From Desertivirga xinjiangensis (GTDB lineage Bacteria; Bacteroidota; Bacteroidia; Sphingobacteriales; Sphingobacteriaceae), in contig NZ_JAFMZP010000003.1 of NCBI RefSeq assembly GCF_024436435.1, positions 124,001 through 188,000 of the forward strand: 64,000 nucleotides of DNA. Direction: 5' to 3'. Position 1 is the first letter of the stretch; every line of letters begins with the position of its first letter. The translations under genes and the position numbers were made by a program. Below, piece by piece: positions 8,766 through 17,674 of this stretch. The notes under the pieces were generated by a model, which saw nothing but the letters and a program-made list of their open reading frames with translations, was not told the DNA's origin and searched no databases.

Positions 8766-11639
8766 TCACCGCTGGCAGATGTCCTTATAGGGGCAATACG
8801 CACAGTTGTCAGATCTGCCTGTATGCGTGAAAGGAATATCCGGATTGAAGAGCTCCTCTAATAGACTTTTTAAATGTAACTGGAACCCGACTTTTAATTC
8901 TTCAAGGTGTTCTGCCTGCAAATAAGCTTTCCCGCTACGCCCGCCACTAAAAAACAAGGTGCCGTCCGACTTCATTTTCCTAACTATATAAAGGTTCGGC
9001 TCTATTCGTTGTACATTTTTTACCTTTTCATAAATGTAAGTATAGAACAGAGTCTGAATCATAGCCTTATTCTGGCGGTTCCCATCGCGTTCAAAAAGAT
9101 CATCGAGATAGCTGAATTTGACTTCATCGCTTCCGCCAGTTTTATAGTCTACTATCCGGGTAATACCTTCTCTCACGTCCACCCGGTCTATTATTCCATA
9201 TAAATTAACGTGATTCAGCTTGCCTTTGATCTCAATAGGGAATCGAACTCTATAATCACTTTTATTTTCAAGTTCAATGATCCGGAATGGGGCAATGGTT
9301 TCATCATGTAAAAGAATGGCGTCAACATACTCCTCCACTATGCTTAGAACTATTTGCTGCATGCTGTTTGGTTGCCGCAGTTGATTCTTGCTATTAAATA
9401 GTACCATTGAAAGTGCTTGTTGAGAAAGCTGCCTGATATCTTTACGTTTGCTCCTTATAAGATCAGCGGTTATAGAATCCAGCGTCTTAAAATCTGCATA
9501 AAACCATTCCATAACCTGGTGCAGAACCGAACCAAGCTGATTTGCTTCGAGATTTTCGGAGATTTCTTCTGGTTCCCGGATCTTAGCAACATACTTGAAA
9601 AAAAACTGAAGTGAGCAGTTTAAATATGTCGTTAATGCTGTCGCTGATATTTTCTCGTCTTTCCAACTATTTTTACTTTGCAGGAATGCTTGCAGGGCAG
9701 TCCACACTTTTCCGGTCTTTTCTATTGCCAGATTTTTTGCGGGTCCTGTTCTTACTGCTTGCTGCTGACGTTCATAAATAAAGCTAAAATTACTTTCAAA
9801 CTCCAGCTGCTTTAAAAAGCGGGACGGTTCTCCGATATTGTTTTCATCATTGAGGCTGTTATAAACCATACTTATATTATCGGCACGCTGCAATAAGCGA
9901 TAAAATAAATAAGCAGAAATGGCATCCTGGTTTTCCAGAACAGGTAAGCCGTAAATTCTCCTAATACTGTCAGGAATAAAGGTAGGCGAACTACCTAAAG
10001 AAGGCAATGTGCCTTCATTTACCCCGAGGATAATTACATTCTCAAAATCCAGGCAGCGGCTTTCAAGCAGACCCATTATCTGTATACCCCTTAATGGTTC
10101 TCCTTCAATTGGAACCGACATGCCTTGCAGTGCCCTTCGAATTAAAGAAAGTACAAATGTTAAAGGTATTGTTTCAACATACGAGGCCAGTCCGTCATAC
10201 AGCTGGTTCAGGCTCTTACTAACTGCAATTATAAGGTTTGCCTCAAGCTGCTGTAACAAACCCTGCTTTTGCCTGGTTTCAAGAACACCTGTTAGTAATA
10301 CATACAATGCATCTATACATTGCAAGCCTTCATGTTTCACCGTAAAAAAGTTCGGGGCTAATGCGGATGAGAAATGTAACTCGGTCAGGGGTACTTCCAG
10401 CCATTGGTTATCAAGCATGAGCTTCTGTAAGATATCTTTTTCCCTTTCCTTCACCCCTGTTAACGGATGGGTTAAAAATGCCTGGACATCACGGTAAAAA
10501 ATACTGTCTTTTTTTTCTTTATGAACTTGTTCCTGTACAGACAGCCAAAGGTCTATCAACCCAAAAACAGTTGACTGCGCTAAAGGATATCCCATGGTTA
10601 CATTTACCTGCCCAGCCTCTTCTGGTACCGTTTGTAACACCGGGATCAATAAACTTTCATCAGCTACTATTATTGCAGTTTTACCAGGATTATCACCCGC
10701 ATATGCGCTTCCGCGCAATAAGTTATCAATGGCCTTAGATTGCGACGCATGCCCCTGTGCTTCAATCACACGAACCTTTCTGTTGAGATTCCTTATTAAC
10801 GAAGGCGGCTCCCCAAGTGCATTGGTCAGGCCGTGCTGTCCCAGATTTTTTCTAATAAACAGACCGGCTTCCTGGAGGCTATCCTCCAGATAATAAGTAT
10901 CTACATCAAAGTAGAATAATGCTCTGCCGTATTGCTGCCATTTCTTAAACAGCCGCGCTTCCGCACCATTTAAGGCGTTAAACCCAACAAAAACTATTTG
11001 CTTGTATTGATCTAAAAATTCATGAGACTCTGCTTCAGCTAGGTTTCTATACAAGCGGGCTGTAGTTGTAAGCCCTTGCTGTTCAAGATGTGAGTGAAAT
11101 GCTTTATAGAGCTTTGGCATCCGCTTCCAGAGGTCAATAAACTTCTTTTGATAGCTCTGTTGCCGGTCCTTGGAAAACGATGCCAGAAACTGCTCAAGAA
11201 ACTCAAATTGCTCCGACGTAAAATGAGGAAACTGATGCTGGATGACAGCGATGTCTTCCAATTCGCAAAACAGGTCTTCCGCATTCACCAGGTCATAATC
11301 AATTTGCGAAAAATCACTTAAGATGATCTCCGCAAGGGGAAAGAATTTATCCGGGGAAGTAAGAGGACGGCCTTCGCCTGCCAACAATTTATTAAACTCC
11401 TGATGCAGAATAAAAAACTGCCTCAAAGGATCAGCAGGTGCCAAAGATGAAGACTTTAAAAAGAATTCACCAACCGTAAAGAACGCAGGGCTCCAGGAAG
11501 CTTTTCCAGTTATCTCACCAAGATATTTCTTCAAAAAGAGAACAGGACGCTTATTGTTAAATACAATAGCAACATCCATTAGATCCTTTCCAAAACGTAA
11601 GAGTAAATCTTCGGCAACTTCCTGCAAAAACGGTTTCAT
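8766..11639 (-). CDS. AddB-like PD-(D/E)XK exonuclease with Fe-S staple
   Basis: A 957-residue protein similar in layout to AddB of the AddAB recombination nuclease. The first about 650 residues form a helicase-like fold without clear Walker motifs. The last about 260 residues are the nuclease: YGIIDRVDVREGITRIVDYKTGG carries the Asp...Asp-Tyr-Lys active site. An iron-sulfur staple is formed by a Cys in TYLNCSLQFFF and the C-terminal Cys cluster CAYCPYKDIC. AddB works with the AddA helicase-nuclease on double-strand DNA ends, but no AddA gene is adjacent in this window. It is the second gene after the pectinesterase, with a 17-base gap. Confidence 0.82.
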   Translation of the reverse strand: MKPFLQEVAEDLLLRFGKDLMDVAIVFNNKRPVLFLKKYLGEITGKASWSPAFFTVGEFFLKSSSLAPADPLRQFFILHQEFNKLLAGEGRPLTSPDKFFPLAEIILSDFSQIDYDLVNAEDLFCELEDIAVIQHQFPHFTSEQFEFLEQFLASFSKDRQQSYQKKFIDLWKRMPKLYKAFHSHLEQQGLTTTARLYRNLAEAESHEFLDQYKQIVFVGFNALNGAEARLFKKWQQYGRALFYFDVDTYYLEDSLQEAGLFIRKNLGQHGLTNALGEPPSLIRNLNRKVRVIEAQGHASQSKAIDNLLRGSAYAGDNPGKTAIIVADESLLIPVLQTVPEEAGQVNVTMGYPLAQSTVFGLIDLWLSVQEQVHKEKKDSIFYRDVQAFLTHPLTGVKEREKDILQKLMLDNQWLEVPLTELHFSSALAPNFFTVKHEGLQCIDALYVLLTGVLETRQKQGLLQQLEANLIIAVSKSLNQLYDGLASYVETIPLTFVLSLIRRALQGMSVPIEGEPLRGIQIMGLLESRCLDFENVIILGVNEGTLPSLGSSPTFIPDSIRRIYGLPVLENQDAISAYLFYRLLQRADNISMVYNSLNDENNIGEPSRFLKQLEFESNFSFIYERQQQAVRTGPAKNLAIEKTGKVWTALQAFLQSKNSWKDEKISATALTTYLNCSLQFFFKYVAKIREPEEISENLEANQLGSVLHQVMEWFYADFKTLDSITADLIRSKRKDIRQLSQQALSMVLFNSKNQLRQPNSMQQIVLSIVEEYVDAILLHDETIAPFRIIELENKSDYRVRFPIEIKGKLNHVNLYGIIDRVDVREGITRIVDYKTGGSDEVKFSYLDDLFERDGNRQNKAMIQTLFYTYIYEKVKNVQRIEPNLYIVRKMKSDGTLFFSGGRSGKAYLQAEHLEELKVGFQLHLKSLLEELFNPDIPFTHTGRSDNCAYCPYKDICQR

Positions 11640-11656
11640 AATGAAATCTTAGATAA

Positions 11657-12619
11657 CTACTCTGGTTGCCAGCCTGACATTACATTAAACAAAGTATATT
11701 CCTTTGCTTGTTCGTCGTTCAAAATATGAGCCCATGTTACTCGTTTGGAAGGACTAAAACCCGGTCCCCGGTTGTTGTATTCTGCGTAGTAGGTCGTTTT
11801 TTCATTTGATTCCTTTCCCCAGTTATTCCAACCCTCAGCCTTGATCACTTTGCCCATGTCACAATTCATGAAAACTGTCTTAGCAAAAGGCCTCCAGGGC
11901 CGGCCCAGGTAGAACGATCCTTCTCCTTCTCCTACGATTCTGCACTTATTAAAAACATATCCATATTTTAAGGTATCCGGAGTAGAGGCAGCGGTGATAT
12001 AACCAGACTTTTTACAAAAGATGTCACAATTTTCAAACCAGGCAGTTGAAGAACCAAAAATAAAATCTACGGTCCCCTCAATATAACAGTCTTTGTAGTA
12101 TTGACGGCTACCTTTCCCGAAAGTGTAGAGAGTGTCCTGAAAGCCAAGAAACCGACAATTCTTAAAAAAAGCCTTGTCACTCGCAACCCAAATGGCCACG
12201 GCTTGTCCTACAGGCCCGGATGTGTTTTGGAAACTTATGTTTTCGGCAGAGAACCCATCCCCATAAACATAAAAACTTGATGAGCCCGACGTGCCTTTCT
12301 CTTCGCCAAAAGTATTCTTCTTTTGTGCCCAGTCATCATAAGTAAGAATCGTTTTATTAACGTTCTCTCCTATAAATTTGACGTTTCGTTTGGAGCCGGC
12401 AAGTACAAGCTTCTCTTTATAAACACCATTTTTGATAAAAATGGTGGTCTGAGTTTTTCTGAAATCAGGCACCGCATTTATAGCTTCCTGAACTGTTTTA
12501 AAGTTGCCAGTGCCATTCTGGTCAACTACAAAATCGTATTTCTCTGTTGAAGCGGCTATAGCAACACCAAAATTCAGTAATAATATTGCAATACCTATCT
12601 TTTTCAATAAATCTGACAT
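11657..12619 (-). CDS. pectinesterase (carbohydrate esterase family 8)
   Basis: A 320-residue secreted enzyme that de-methylesterifies pectin. A signal peptide follows the chosen Met (LLKKIGIAILLLNFGVAIA); an in-frame Met 25 codons upstream would put a polar segment ahead of the signal, so 12619 is preferred. CE8 motifs in order: GTGNFKTVQEAI, QNTSGPVGQAVA (Gln), GFQDTLY (Gln and catalytic Asp), GTVDFIFGSSTAWFENC (nucleophile Asp), YLGRPWRPFAKTVF (Arg/Trp) and GWNNWGKESNEKTTYYAEY. All expected catalytic residues are present. No SusCD pair or other pectin genes are nearby, so it is an isolated CAZyme gene. Confidence 0.93.
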   Translation of the reverse strand: MSDLLKKIGIAILLLNFGVAIAASTEKYDFVVDQNGTGNFKTVQEAINAVPDFRKTQTTIFIKNGVYKEKLVLAGSKRNVKFIGENVNKTILTYDDWAQKKNTFGEEKGTSGSSSFYVYGDGFSAENISFQNTSGPVGQAVAIWVASDKAFFKNCRFLGFQDTLYTFGKGSRQYYKDCYIEGTVDFIFGSSTAWFENCDIFCKKSGYITAASTPDTLKYGYVFNKCRIVGEGEGSFYLGRPWRPFAKTVFMNCDMGKVIKAEGWNNWGKESNEKTTYYAEYNNRGPGFSPSKRVTWAHILNDEQAKEYTLFNVMSGWQPE

Positions 12620-12839
12620 CTTACGGTTGGTGCTAAAATAAGGAAGCTGATCAATATTATCTGTACAATAATCTATTAACGAAGATTTTATCAATTAAAT
12701 ACAAGATATCTAACGGAAATATAGACTTTTTTACATTACTTAATATTGACTTAATCTTCCGCTAATTGCATATCAATACTTTAGAGCACAACAAATGCTT
12801 GTGAATAAAAACTTTACATGCCACTGATTAACCAATTAT

Positions 12840-13688
12840 ATGTCTAAGCGAGAGATAGATCTGGTCGTAATTTCTGATGTACATTTAGGGACCTATGGCT
12901 GCCATGCCAAAGAACTATTAAAATATTTAAAAAGCATCAAGCCGAAAACAATCATCCTGAACGGGGATATCATTGACATCTGGCAGTTTAGTAAAAGTTA
13001 TTGGCCAGAATCTCACATGAAAGTTCTGCGCCGTATTATGAAAAATGTTTCTGAAGGCACTTCGGTATACTATCTCACCGGCAATCATGATGAAATGTTG
13101 CGCAAGTTTTGTGACTTATCATTTGGTACTTTTCATTTAGCGAATAAGTTAGTCCTGGAACTGGATGGTAGAAAAGCCTGGTTTTTTCATGGCGATGTAT
13201 TCGATGTCACAATGCAGCACTCCAAGTGGCTTGCCAAATTAGGTGCTATTGGTTACGACACGCTCATACTTCTCAACCGGCTTGTAAACTGGATACTTAT
13301 AAAATCTGGAAGACAAAAAATGAGCTTTTCGCAAAGAATTAAAGCACGCTTTAAAGATGCTGTAAAATTTATAAATGGTTTTGAAAACATTGCGGCAGAG
13401 CTGGCTATTGATAAAGGTTACGAGTACGTAATTTGCGGTCACATCCATCAGCCCGAGATTCGAAGGATCCAGGGAGAGAATGGAACTACCCTGTATCTGA
13501 ATTCGGGAGATTGGGTCGAAAGTCTTACCGCTTTAGAATACAACAACGGAAACTGGGAGATTTTCAGATACAAAGCTGAAAATTTCAACCAAATTCTGAT
13601 AACAGATGATGGGCTGACGGATCTTGACGATGAGGATTTAAATGCCAAACTGGACATCAAAGAACTATTAGAAAAAATCAGAGCCTAG
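12840..13688 (+). CDS. metallophosphoesterase, UDP-2,3-diacylglucosamine diphosphatase (LpxH)-like
   Basis: A 282-residue calcineurin-like phosphoesterase. The metal-binding motifs are complete: SDVHLG, NGDIIDIW, TGNHDE, WFFHGDVFD and CGHIHQPE. LpxH removes UMP from UDP-2,3-diacyl-GlcN in lipid A synthesis. This longer relative, common in Bacteroidota, is often annotated the same way, but the true substrate may be another UDP- or lipid-linked phosphoester. It is 38 bases upstream of a MurG-like glycosyltransferase, which suggests a shared glycolipid role. Confidence 0.82.
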   Translation: MSKREIDLVVISDVHLGTYGCHAKELLKYLKSIKPKTIILNGDIIDIWQFSKSYWPESHMKVLRRIMKNVSEGTSVYYLTGNHDEMLRKFCDLSFGTFHLANKLVLELDGRKAWFFHGDVFDVTMQHSKWLAKLGAIGYDTLILLNRLVNWILIKSGRQKMSFSQRIKARFKDAVKFINGFENIAAELAIDKGYEYVICGHIHQPEIRRIQGENGTTLYLNSGDWVESLTALEYNNGNWEIFRYKAENFNQILITDDGLTDLDDEDLNAKLDIKELLEKIRA

Positions 13689-13726
13689 ATGTTATTTAAA
13701 AGGCAAATTTTAATGTAAGTTTGAAA

Positions 13727-14722
13727 ATGCGGATATTATTTGCGGTGCAAGGTACCGGTAACGGACATATCAGCAGGGCCCGGGAAATCGTTCCTTTGCT
13801 CAAGAATTATGGCCAAGTAGATTTATTGATAAGCGGAACCCAGGCGGACGTATTGCCCGGTGAACCGCCGCATTATAGATTTCATGGTTTCAGTTTTGTC
13901 TTTGGAGAGAAAGGAGGCGTTAACCATTGGAAGACATACAAAGCCATGAACCTGCCGCGTCTTTGGAGAGATGTGAGATCTCTGCCTTTAAAGAACTATG
14001 ACCTGATCATTAATGATTTCGAGCCGGTAACCGCCTGGGCATGTCGCTTGCAGGGGCGACCAAGCGTAGCTTTAAGTCATCAGGCCTCTTTTTTATCTAA
14101 AAAAACCCCCCGTCCTTCAGGAAAATACAACTGGGCAGAATCGTTATTCACGCATTATGCACCTACTACATATAAGATTGGATTTCATTTTGACAAATAT
14201 GATGAGTTCATTCATACACCTGTAATTCGCAGCGAAATCAGGAATCAGGAGATCAAAAATTTTGGGCATATCACCGTCTACCTTCCTGCATATCATGATA
14301 AACTATTAGTTAGCTATCTGAAAAAAATACCTGAAATAAGGTGGGAAGTTTTCTCAAAACATTCAAAGCAGACATACACCGATAATAATGTATTTGTACA
14401 ACCTATAAATAACGGGCTATATAACAAAAGTCTTTCATCTTCCATGGGTTTACTCACTGGGGGTGGGTTTGAAAGTCCTGCTGAAGCTTTATTTCTGGGT
14501 AAAAAAGTGATGGTAATGCCCATGAAGAATCAGTATGAGCAGCTGTGTAATGCAGCCGCAGCCAAACATATGGGTGTGCCTGTGATCTACCAGATCAAAG
14601 ATAATTTCATTTCCTCAATTAAAGACTGGCTTAATTCGTCAGAGACAGTGGTCGTGAATTACCCTGATGAAACAGGGAGTATAGTGGAAGAGTTAGTCCG
14701 TTCTTACAGCTCTAAATGCTGA
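13727..14722 (+). CDS. MurG/MJ1255-like glycosyltransferase
   Basis: A 331-residue GT-B glycosyltransferase. The N-terminal AVQGTGNGHISRARE motif is the glycine-rich loop of this family. The C-terminal domain holds LLTGGGFESPAEALFLGKKVMVMP and NQYEQLCNAAA, the donor-binding part. The ATG at 13727 is preferred over an in-frame TTG six bases earlier. It follows the LpxH-like gene closely and both are co-oriented, consistent with a UDP-sugar-to-lipid transfer followed or preceded by UDP-lipid hydrolysis. Confidence 0.82.
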   Translation: MRILFAVQGTGNGHISRAREIVPLLKNYGQVDLLISGTQADVLPGEPPHYRFHGFSFVFGEKGGVNHWKTYKAMNLPRLWRDVRSLPLKNYDLIINDFEPVTAWACRLQGRPSVALSHQASFLSKKTPRPSGKYNWAESLFTHYAPTTYKIGFHFDKYDEFIHTPVIRSEIRNQEIKNFGHITVYLPAYHDKLLVSYLKKIPEIRWEVFSKHSKQTYTDNNVFVQPINNGLYNKSLSSSMGLLTGGGFESPAEALFLGKKVMVMPMKNQYEQLCNAAAAKHMGVPVIYQIKDNFISSIKDWLNSSETVVVNYPDETGSIVEELVRSYSSKC

Positions 14723-14779
14723 TTCGCAATCTGCGGGGTTTTAATTATTATTGTCCTTTCAAATTAAGACACTGCTGGA

Positions 14780-15760
14780 ATGATTAATTTTTTCAGGAAA
14801 CTGAATCCGATAAGCATTTTAATACTTATTATCATTGCTCTGCTACTGCGATTGGGCATTTTTCTACAATTACCTGAAACCCTTGAATTCACATTTTTGG
14901 AGAATTATGGCAGCGCACTTTTCAGCATATCATCTACCAATCTCTTCAACCCCGCTTCGAATGTTTTTTTTGCTTTGGTGATCACCATTATCCAGGCAAT
15001 CATTTTTAACAGGATGGTAAACGCATACAACCTCCTAAGTAGACCCTCTTTTCTGCCTGCACTAATGTATGTCACCGCCTCGAGCATGTTGCTTCCATTT
15101 TTGGTACTTAGCCCGGCACTTATCTGTAATTTCTTAATGCTATGGCTCATCTGGCGCTTTCTGAGTATCTACAGAAGCGTGGAAGCACGATCAGTAATGT
15201 TTGATTCAGGAATGATCATTGGTTTCGGAACATTGATCTATTTTCCGTTTATAGTGATGATTCCGCTCCTTTGGGTAGCCCTTACAATCTTCCGGCCATT
15301 CGATTGGCGAGAGTGGATCTCGGGCATAATAGGCTTTATCACAATTTATTTTTTCCTCGGAGTTGGCTATTACCTTCTAGGATCATTTGACAAATTTTAC
15401 CAGCTCGAAGTACCCCTTGCTGCCACATTTCCCGGGTTGTTTAATATTAAACTGTACGACTACATAGTGCTAGCTCCTCTCGCTGTGATTTTGATTCTCT
15501 CATGTATATCGCTGCAATCAAAGCTAAAACGAAGTAGTGTACACGTTAGAAAAGCATACTTAATCATGCTTATTGTAGCCGTGTTCGCTGTCTTATCCTT
15601 CTATATTAAACCAGAGTACCATGTATATCACTTTATGCTGGCAGTGCCTCCCATAGCGGTATTTATGTCTCACTATTTCATGAATGCTACAAAAGCATGG
15701 TTTTTCGAAAGCTTATACGTTGTGCTTTTGGGATCTATAGTTTATTTCCAGTTCGTGTAG
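14780..15760 (+). CDS. DUF6427-like multi-pass membrane protein
   Basis: A 326-residue integral membrane protein with about nine hydrophobic segments spread over its whole length, starting MINFFRKLNPISILILIIIALLL. It resembles the DUF6427 family of Bacteroidota. Some relatives have been annotated as carotenoid oxygenases, which is not supported here because no metal-binding His pattern is visible. Function unknown. It ends before a strong bidirectional terminator. Confidence 0.75.
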   Translation: MINFFRKLNPISILILIIIALLLRLGIFLQLPETLEFTFLENYGSALFSISSTNLFNPASNVFFALVITIIQAIIFNRMVNAYNLLSRPSFLPALMYVTASSMLLPFLVLSPALICNFLMLWLIWRFLSIYRSVEARSVMFDSGMIIGFGTLIYFPFIVMIPLLWVALTIFRPFDWREWISGIIGFITIYFFLGVGYYLLGSFDKFYQLEVPLAATFPGLFNIKLYDYIVLAPLAVILILSCISLQSKLKRSSVHVRKAYLIMLIVAVFAVLSFYIKPEYHVYHFMLAVPPIAVFMSHYFMNATKAWFFESLYVVLLGSIVYFQFV

Positions 15761-15780
15761 CTGCTGATATAATGAAAAAA

Positions 15781-15825
15781 GACAAAAGACAACGAGATCC
15801 TGTATGCGATCCATTGTCTTTTGTC
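15781..15825. terminator. strong bidirectional terminator
   Basis: GACAAAAGACAA (15781-15792) pairs perfectly with TTGTCTTTTGTC (15814-15825). It lies between the convergent DUF6427 and RNase G genes, with A/T runs on both sides. Confidence 0.85.
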
Positions 15826-15842
15826 CATATTTTGACAATATC

Positions 15843-17393
15843 TTAAAGTTTAATTTCTTCTTCTTTGGAATTGATGAAATGAAACTCTGTTAGATAGTAA
15901 GAGGGCACAGCTTTAACTTTTATCCACTTACCATAATTAAAGAACCAGCGCCATTGTTGAGACAGCAATCCTTTTTTAATGAAAGCCTCTATGTAAGGGT
16001 GTACACAAAGGGTAATATTCTTCTCATTTTGCTCATTAAGGATATAATTGAGGTTGTTCTCAATATCATCCATTAGAACAATGCTTGCCTTTATTTCACC
16101 TGTTCCGTCACAAGCGGGACACTTTTCATTGGTAACGATGTTCATCTCCGGCCTTACACGCTGCCTTGTAATCTGCACCAACCCAAATTTACTTGGAGGT
16201 AAGATTGTATGCTTTGCCCTGTCAAGAGACATCTGTTCCCGTAAATAATCAAACAGCTCCTTGCGGTTAACAGGCTTGTGCATATCAATGAAATCGATCA
16301 CCACAATTCCGCCCATGTCTCTTAAACGAAGTTGTCTTGCGATCTCTTTCGCCGCTTCCTTATTCACCTGAAGAGCATTTTCTTCCTGATTCTCGGGGTT
16401 TGCGGTCCGGTTTCCACTGTTAACATCAATCACATGGAGTGCTTCAGTATGTTCAATTACCAGGTAAGCGCCCCCAGGAAGATTAACAGTTTTGCCAAAT
16501 GCAGCCTTTATTTGTTTTTCAATTCCAAAGTGTTCAAATATCGGTTCACGGTGTTTATAAAGTTTAACGATCCGCTCCAGTTCCGGAGAAATATCTTTTA
16601 TATATGTACGAATCTCTTCGTAAATACCCGTGTCATTAACATGAATATTGGTAAAATCGGCATTGAGGATATCTCTTAAAATAGTGGATGTCCGCCCCAT
16701 TTCCCCCAACACCTTTTTCGAAGGCTCGGTCTTATCCAAACGCGTAGCGAAAGATTCCCAGCGCGCAATCAGATCAAGCAGATCCTTTTGCAATTCTGAA
16801 ACGCCTTTACCTTCTGATACAGTCCGGATAATAACTCCGAAGTTCTTAGGTTTAATACTTTCAACTATCTTTTTTAAACGAGTACGCTCTGTACTGCTTT
16901 TTATCTTTTTAGAAATCGAAATTGCTTCCGAAAAGGGCACTAACACAACAAACCTGCCAGCAATTGAAATGTCTGAACTCAGTCTGGGGCCCTTAGTTGA
17001 AATTGGTTCTTTAGCGATCTGTACCGGCAATAACATATTGCGGTTCAGAACTTCAGAAATCTTGCCGGATTTATTTATATCCTCCTCCAGCTTAAAACTA
17101 CCCAGCAGTTTATCTTTATAACTGCCATTCTTTACAATCTTGGTCAACTTAATAAGCGACTGAACCTGAGGTCCCAGGTCAAGATAATGCAAAAAAGCAT
17201 CTTTCTCGTAACCTACATCAACGAAAGCAGCATTTAGCCCGGGCATGATCTTTTTGATCCGTCCGAGATAAATATCTCCAACAGCATAATTATTGTTTAT
17301 ATGCTCTGCGTTGAGTTCTACGAGTTGCTTGTCTTGCAGTAAAGCTATAGTCACCCCATTAGGGCTTGAATTGATTATTAATTCCTTTACCAA
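15843..17393 (-). CDS. rng: ribonuclease G/E family (Rne/Rng)
   Basis: A 516-residue endoribonuclease of RNA processing and decay. An S1 domain lies at about 35-130 (GDIYLGRIKKIMPGLNAAFVDVG), interrupted by a family-typical insertion. The catalytic core has HVIDVNSG and IVVIDFIDM, with the metal-binding Asp residues. The Zn-link Cys pair lies in EKCPACDGTG. The size matches RNase G rather than RNase E, because the long C-terminal scaffold is missing. It is downstream of the HU, TPR and basic-protein genes. Confidence 0.95.
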   Translation of the reverse strand: MVKELIINSSPNGVTIALLQDKQLVELNAEHINNNYAVGDIYLGRIKKIMPGLNAAFVDVGYEKDAFLHYLDLGPQVQSLIKLTKIVKNGSYKDKLLGSFKLEEDINKSGKISEVLNRNMLLPVQIAKEPISTKGPRLSSDISIAGRFVVLVPFSEAISISKKIKSSTERTRLKKIVESIKPKNFGVIIRTVSEGKGVSELQKDLLDLIARWESFATRLDKTEPSKKVLGEMGRTSTILRDILNADFTNIHVNDTGIYEEIRTYIKDISPELERIVKLYKHREPIFEHFGIEKQIKAAFGKTVNLPGGAYLVIEHTEALHVIDVNSGNRTANPENQEENALQVNKEAAKEIARQLRLRDMGGIVVIDFIDMHKPVNRKELFDYLREQMSLDRAKHTILPPSKFGLVQITRQRVRPEMNIVTNEKCPACDGTGEIKASIVLMDDIENNLNYILNEQNEKNITLCVHPYIEAFIKKGLLSQQWRWFFNYGKWIKVKAVPSYYLTEFHFINSKEEEIKL

Positions 17394-17501
17394 TAGCTAC
17401 TCAATTTAGAAGGCGGGTATCCGCCAACGTGCAACATCAGAATAATTTAAACACAAGAACCCCCAGTCGCATTGCGTGGAGGTGATGAGTTGTAAGTTTT
17501 G

Positions 17502-17553
17502 AGTTATAAGTTAAGGTTTTCCTCTGATAGCCTATAACCCTGAACCTATAACT
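17502..17553. repeat. imperfect inverted repeat between rng and the basic-protein gene
   Basis: AGTTATAAGTTAAGGTT (17502-17518) is nearly the reverse complement of AACCCTGAACCTATAACT (17536-17553), preceded by related GAGTTGTAAGTTTT words. It looks like a dispersed palindromic element and could act as a terminator or RNA stabiliser for the minus-strand transcript. Confidence 0.5.
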
Positions 17554-17641
17554 ACTTTTTCTTATGTCTATTCTTTCTTAAACGTTTTTTACGTTTGTGA
17601 GTAGCCATTTTATGTCTTTTTCTTTTTTTACCACTTGGCAT
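17552..17641 (-). CDS. 29-residue Lys/Arg-rich protein conserved in Bacteroidota
   Basis: A 29-codon ORF starting MPSGKKRKRHKMATHKRKKR and ending in HKKK; about two thirds of the residues are Lys, Arg or His. I recognise near-identical tiny proteins from many Bacteroidota genomes, where they are usually left as hypothetical. Composition and size are those of small ribosomal proteins, and it may be the extra Bacteroidota ribosomal protein seen in structures (named bL38), but I cannot confirm that identity. It lies between the TPR protein and RNase G genes on the same strand. Confidence 0.8.
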   Translation of the reverse strand: MPSGKKRKRHKMATHKRKKRLRKNRHKKK

Positions 17642-17674
17642 AGCTTTTTTGTTTTAAATGTTTTGTATAATTAA

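Noticed and set aside
10009-10893. Three overlapping plus-strand ORFs of 86-162 codons
   Set aside because: They are antisense to the well-supported AddB-like nuclease and have no recognisable motifs.
14780-15760. Annotation of the multi-pass protein as a carotenoid monooxygenase
   Set aside because: No metal-binding His pattern; the protein is simply a DUF6427-type membrane protein.
16648-17121. 157-codon plus-strand ORF
   Set aside because: Antisense shadow of RNase G; composition follows the opposite strand's codons.
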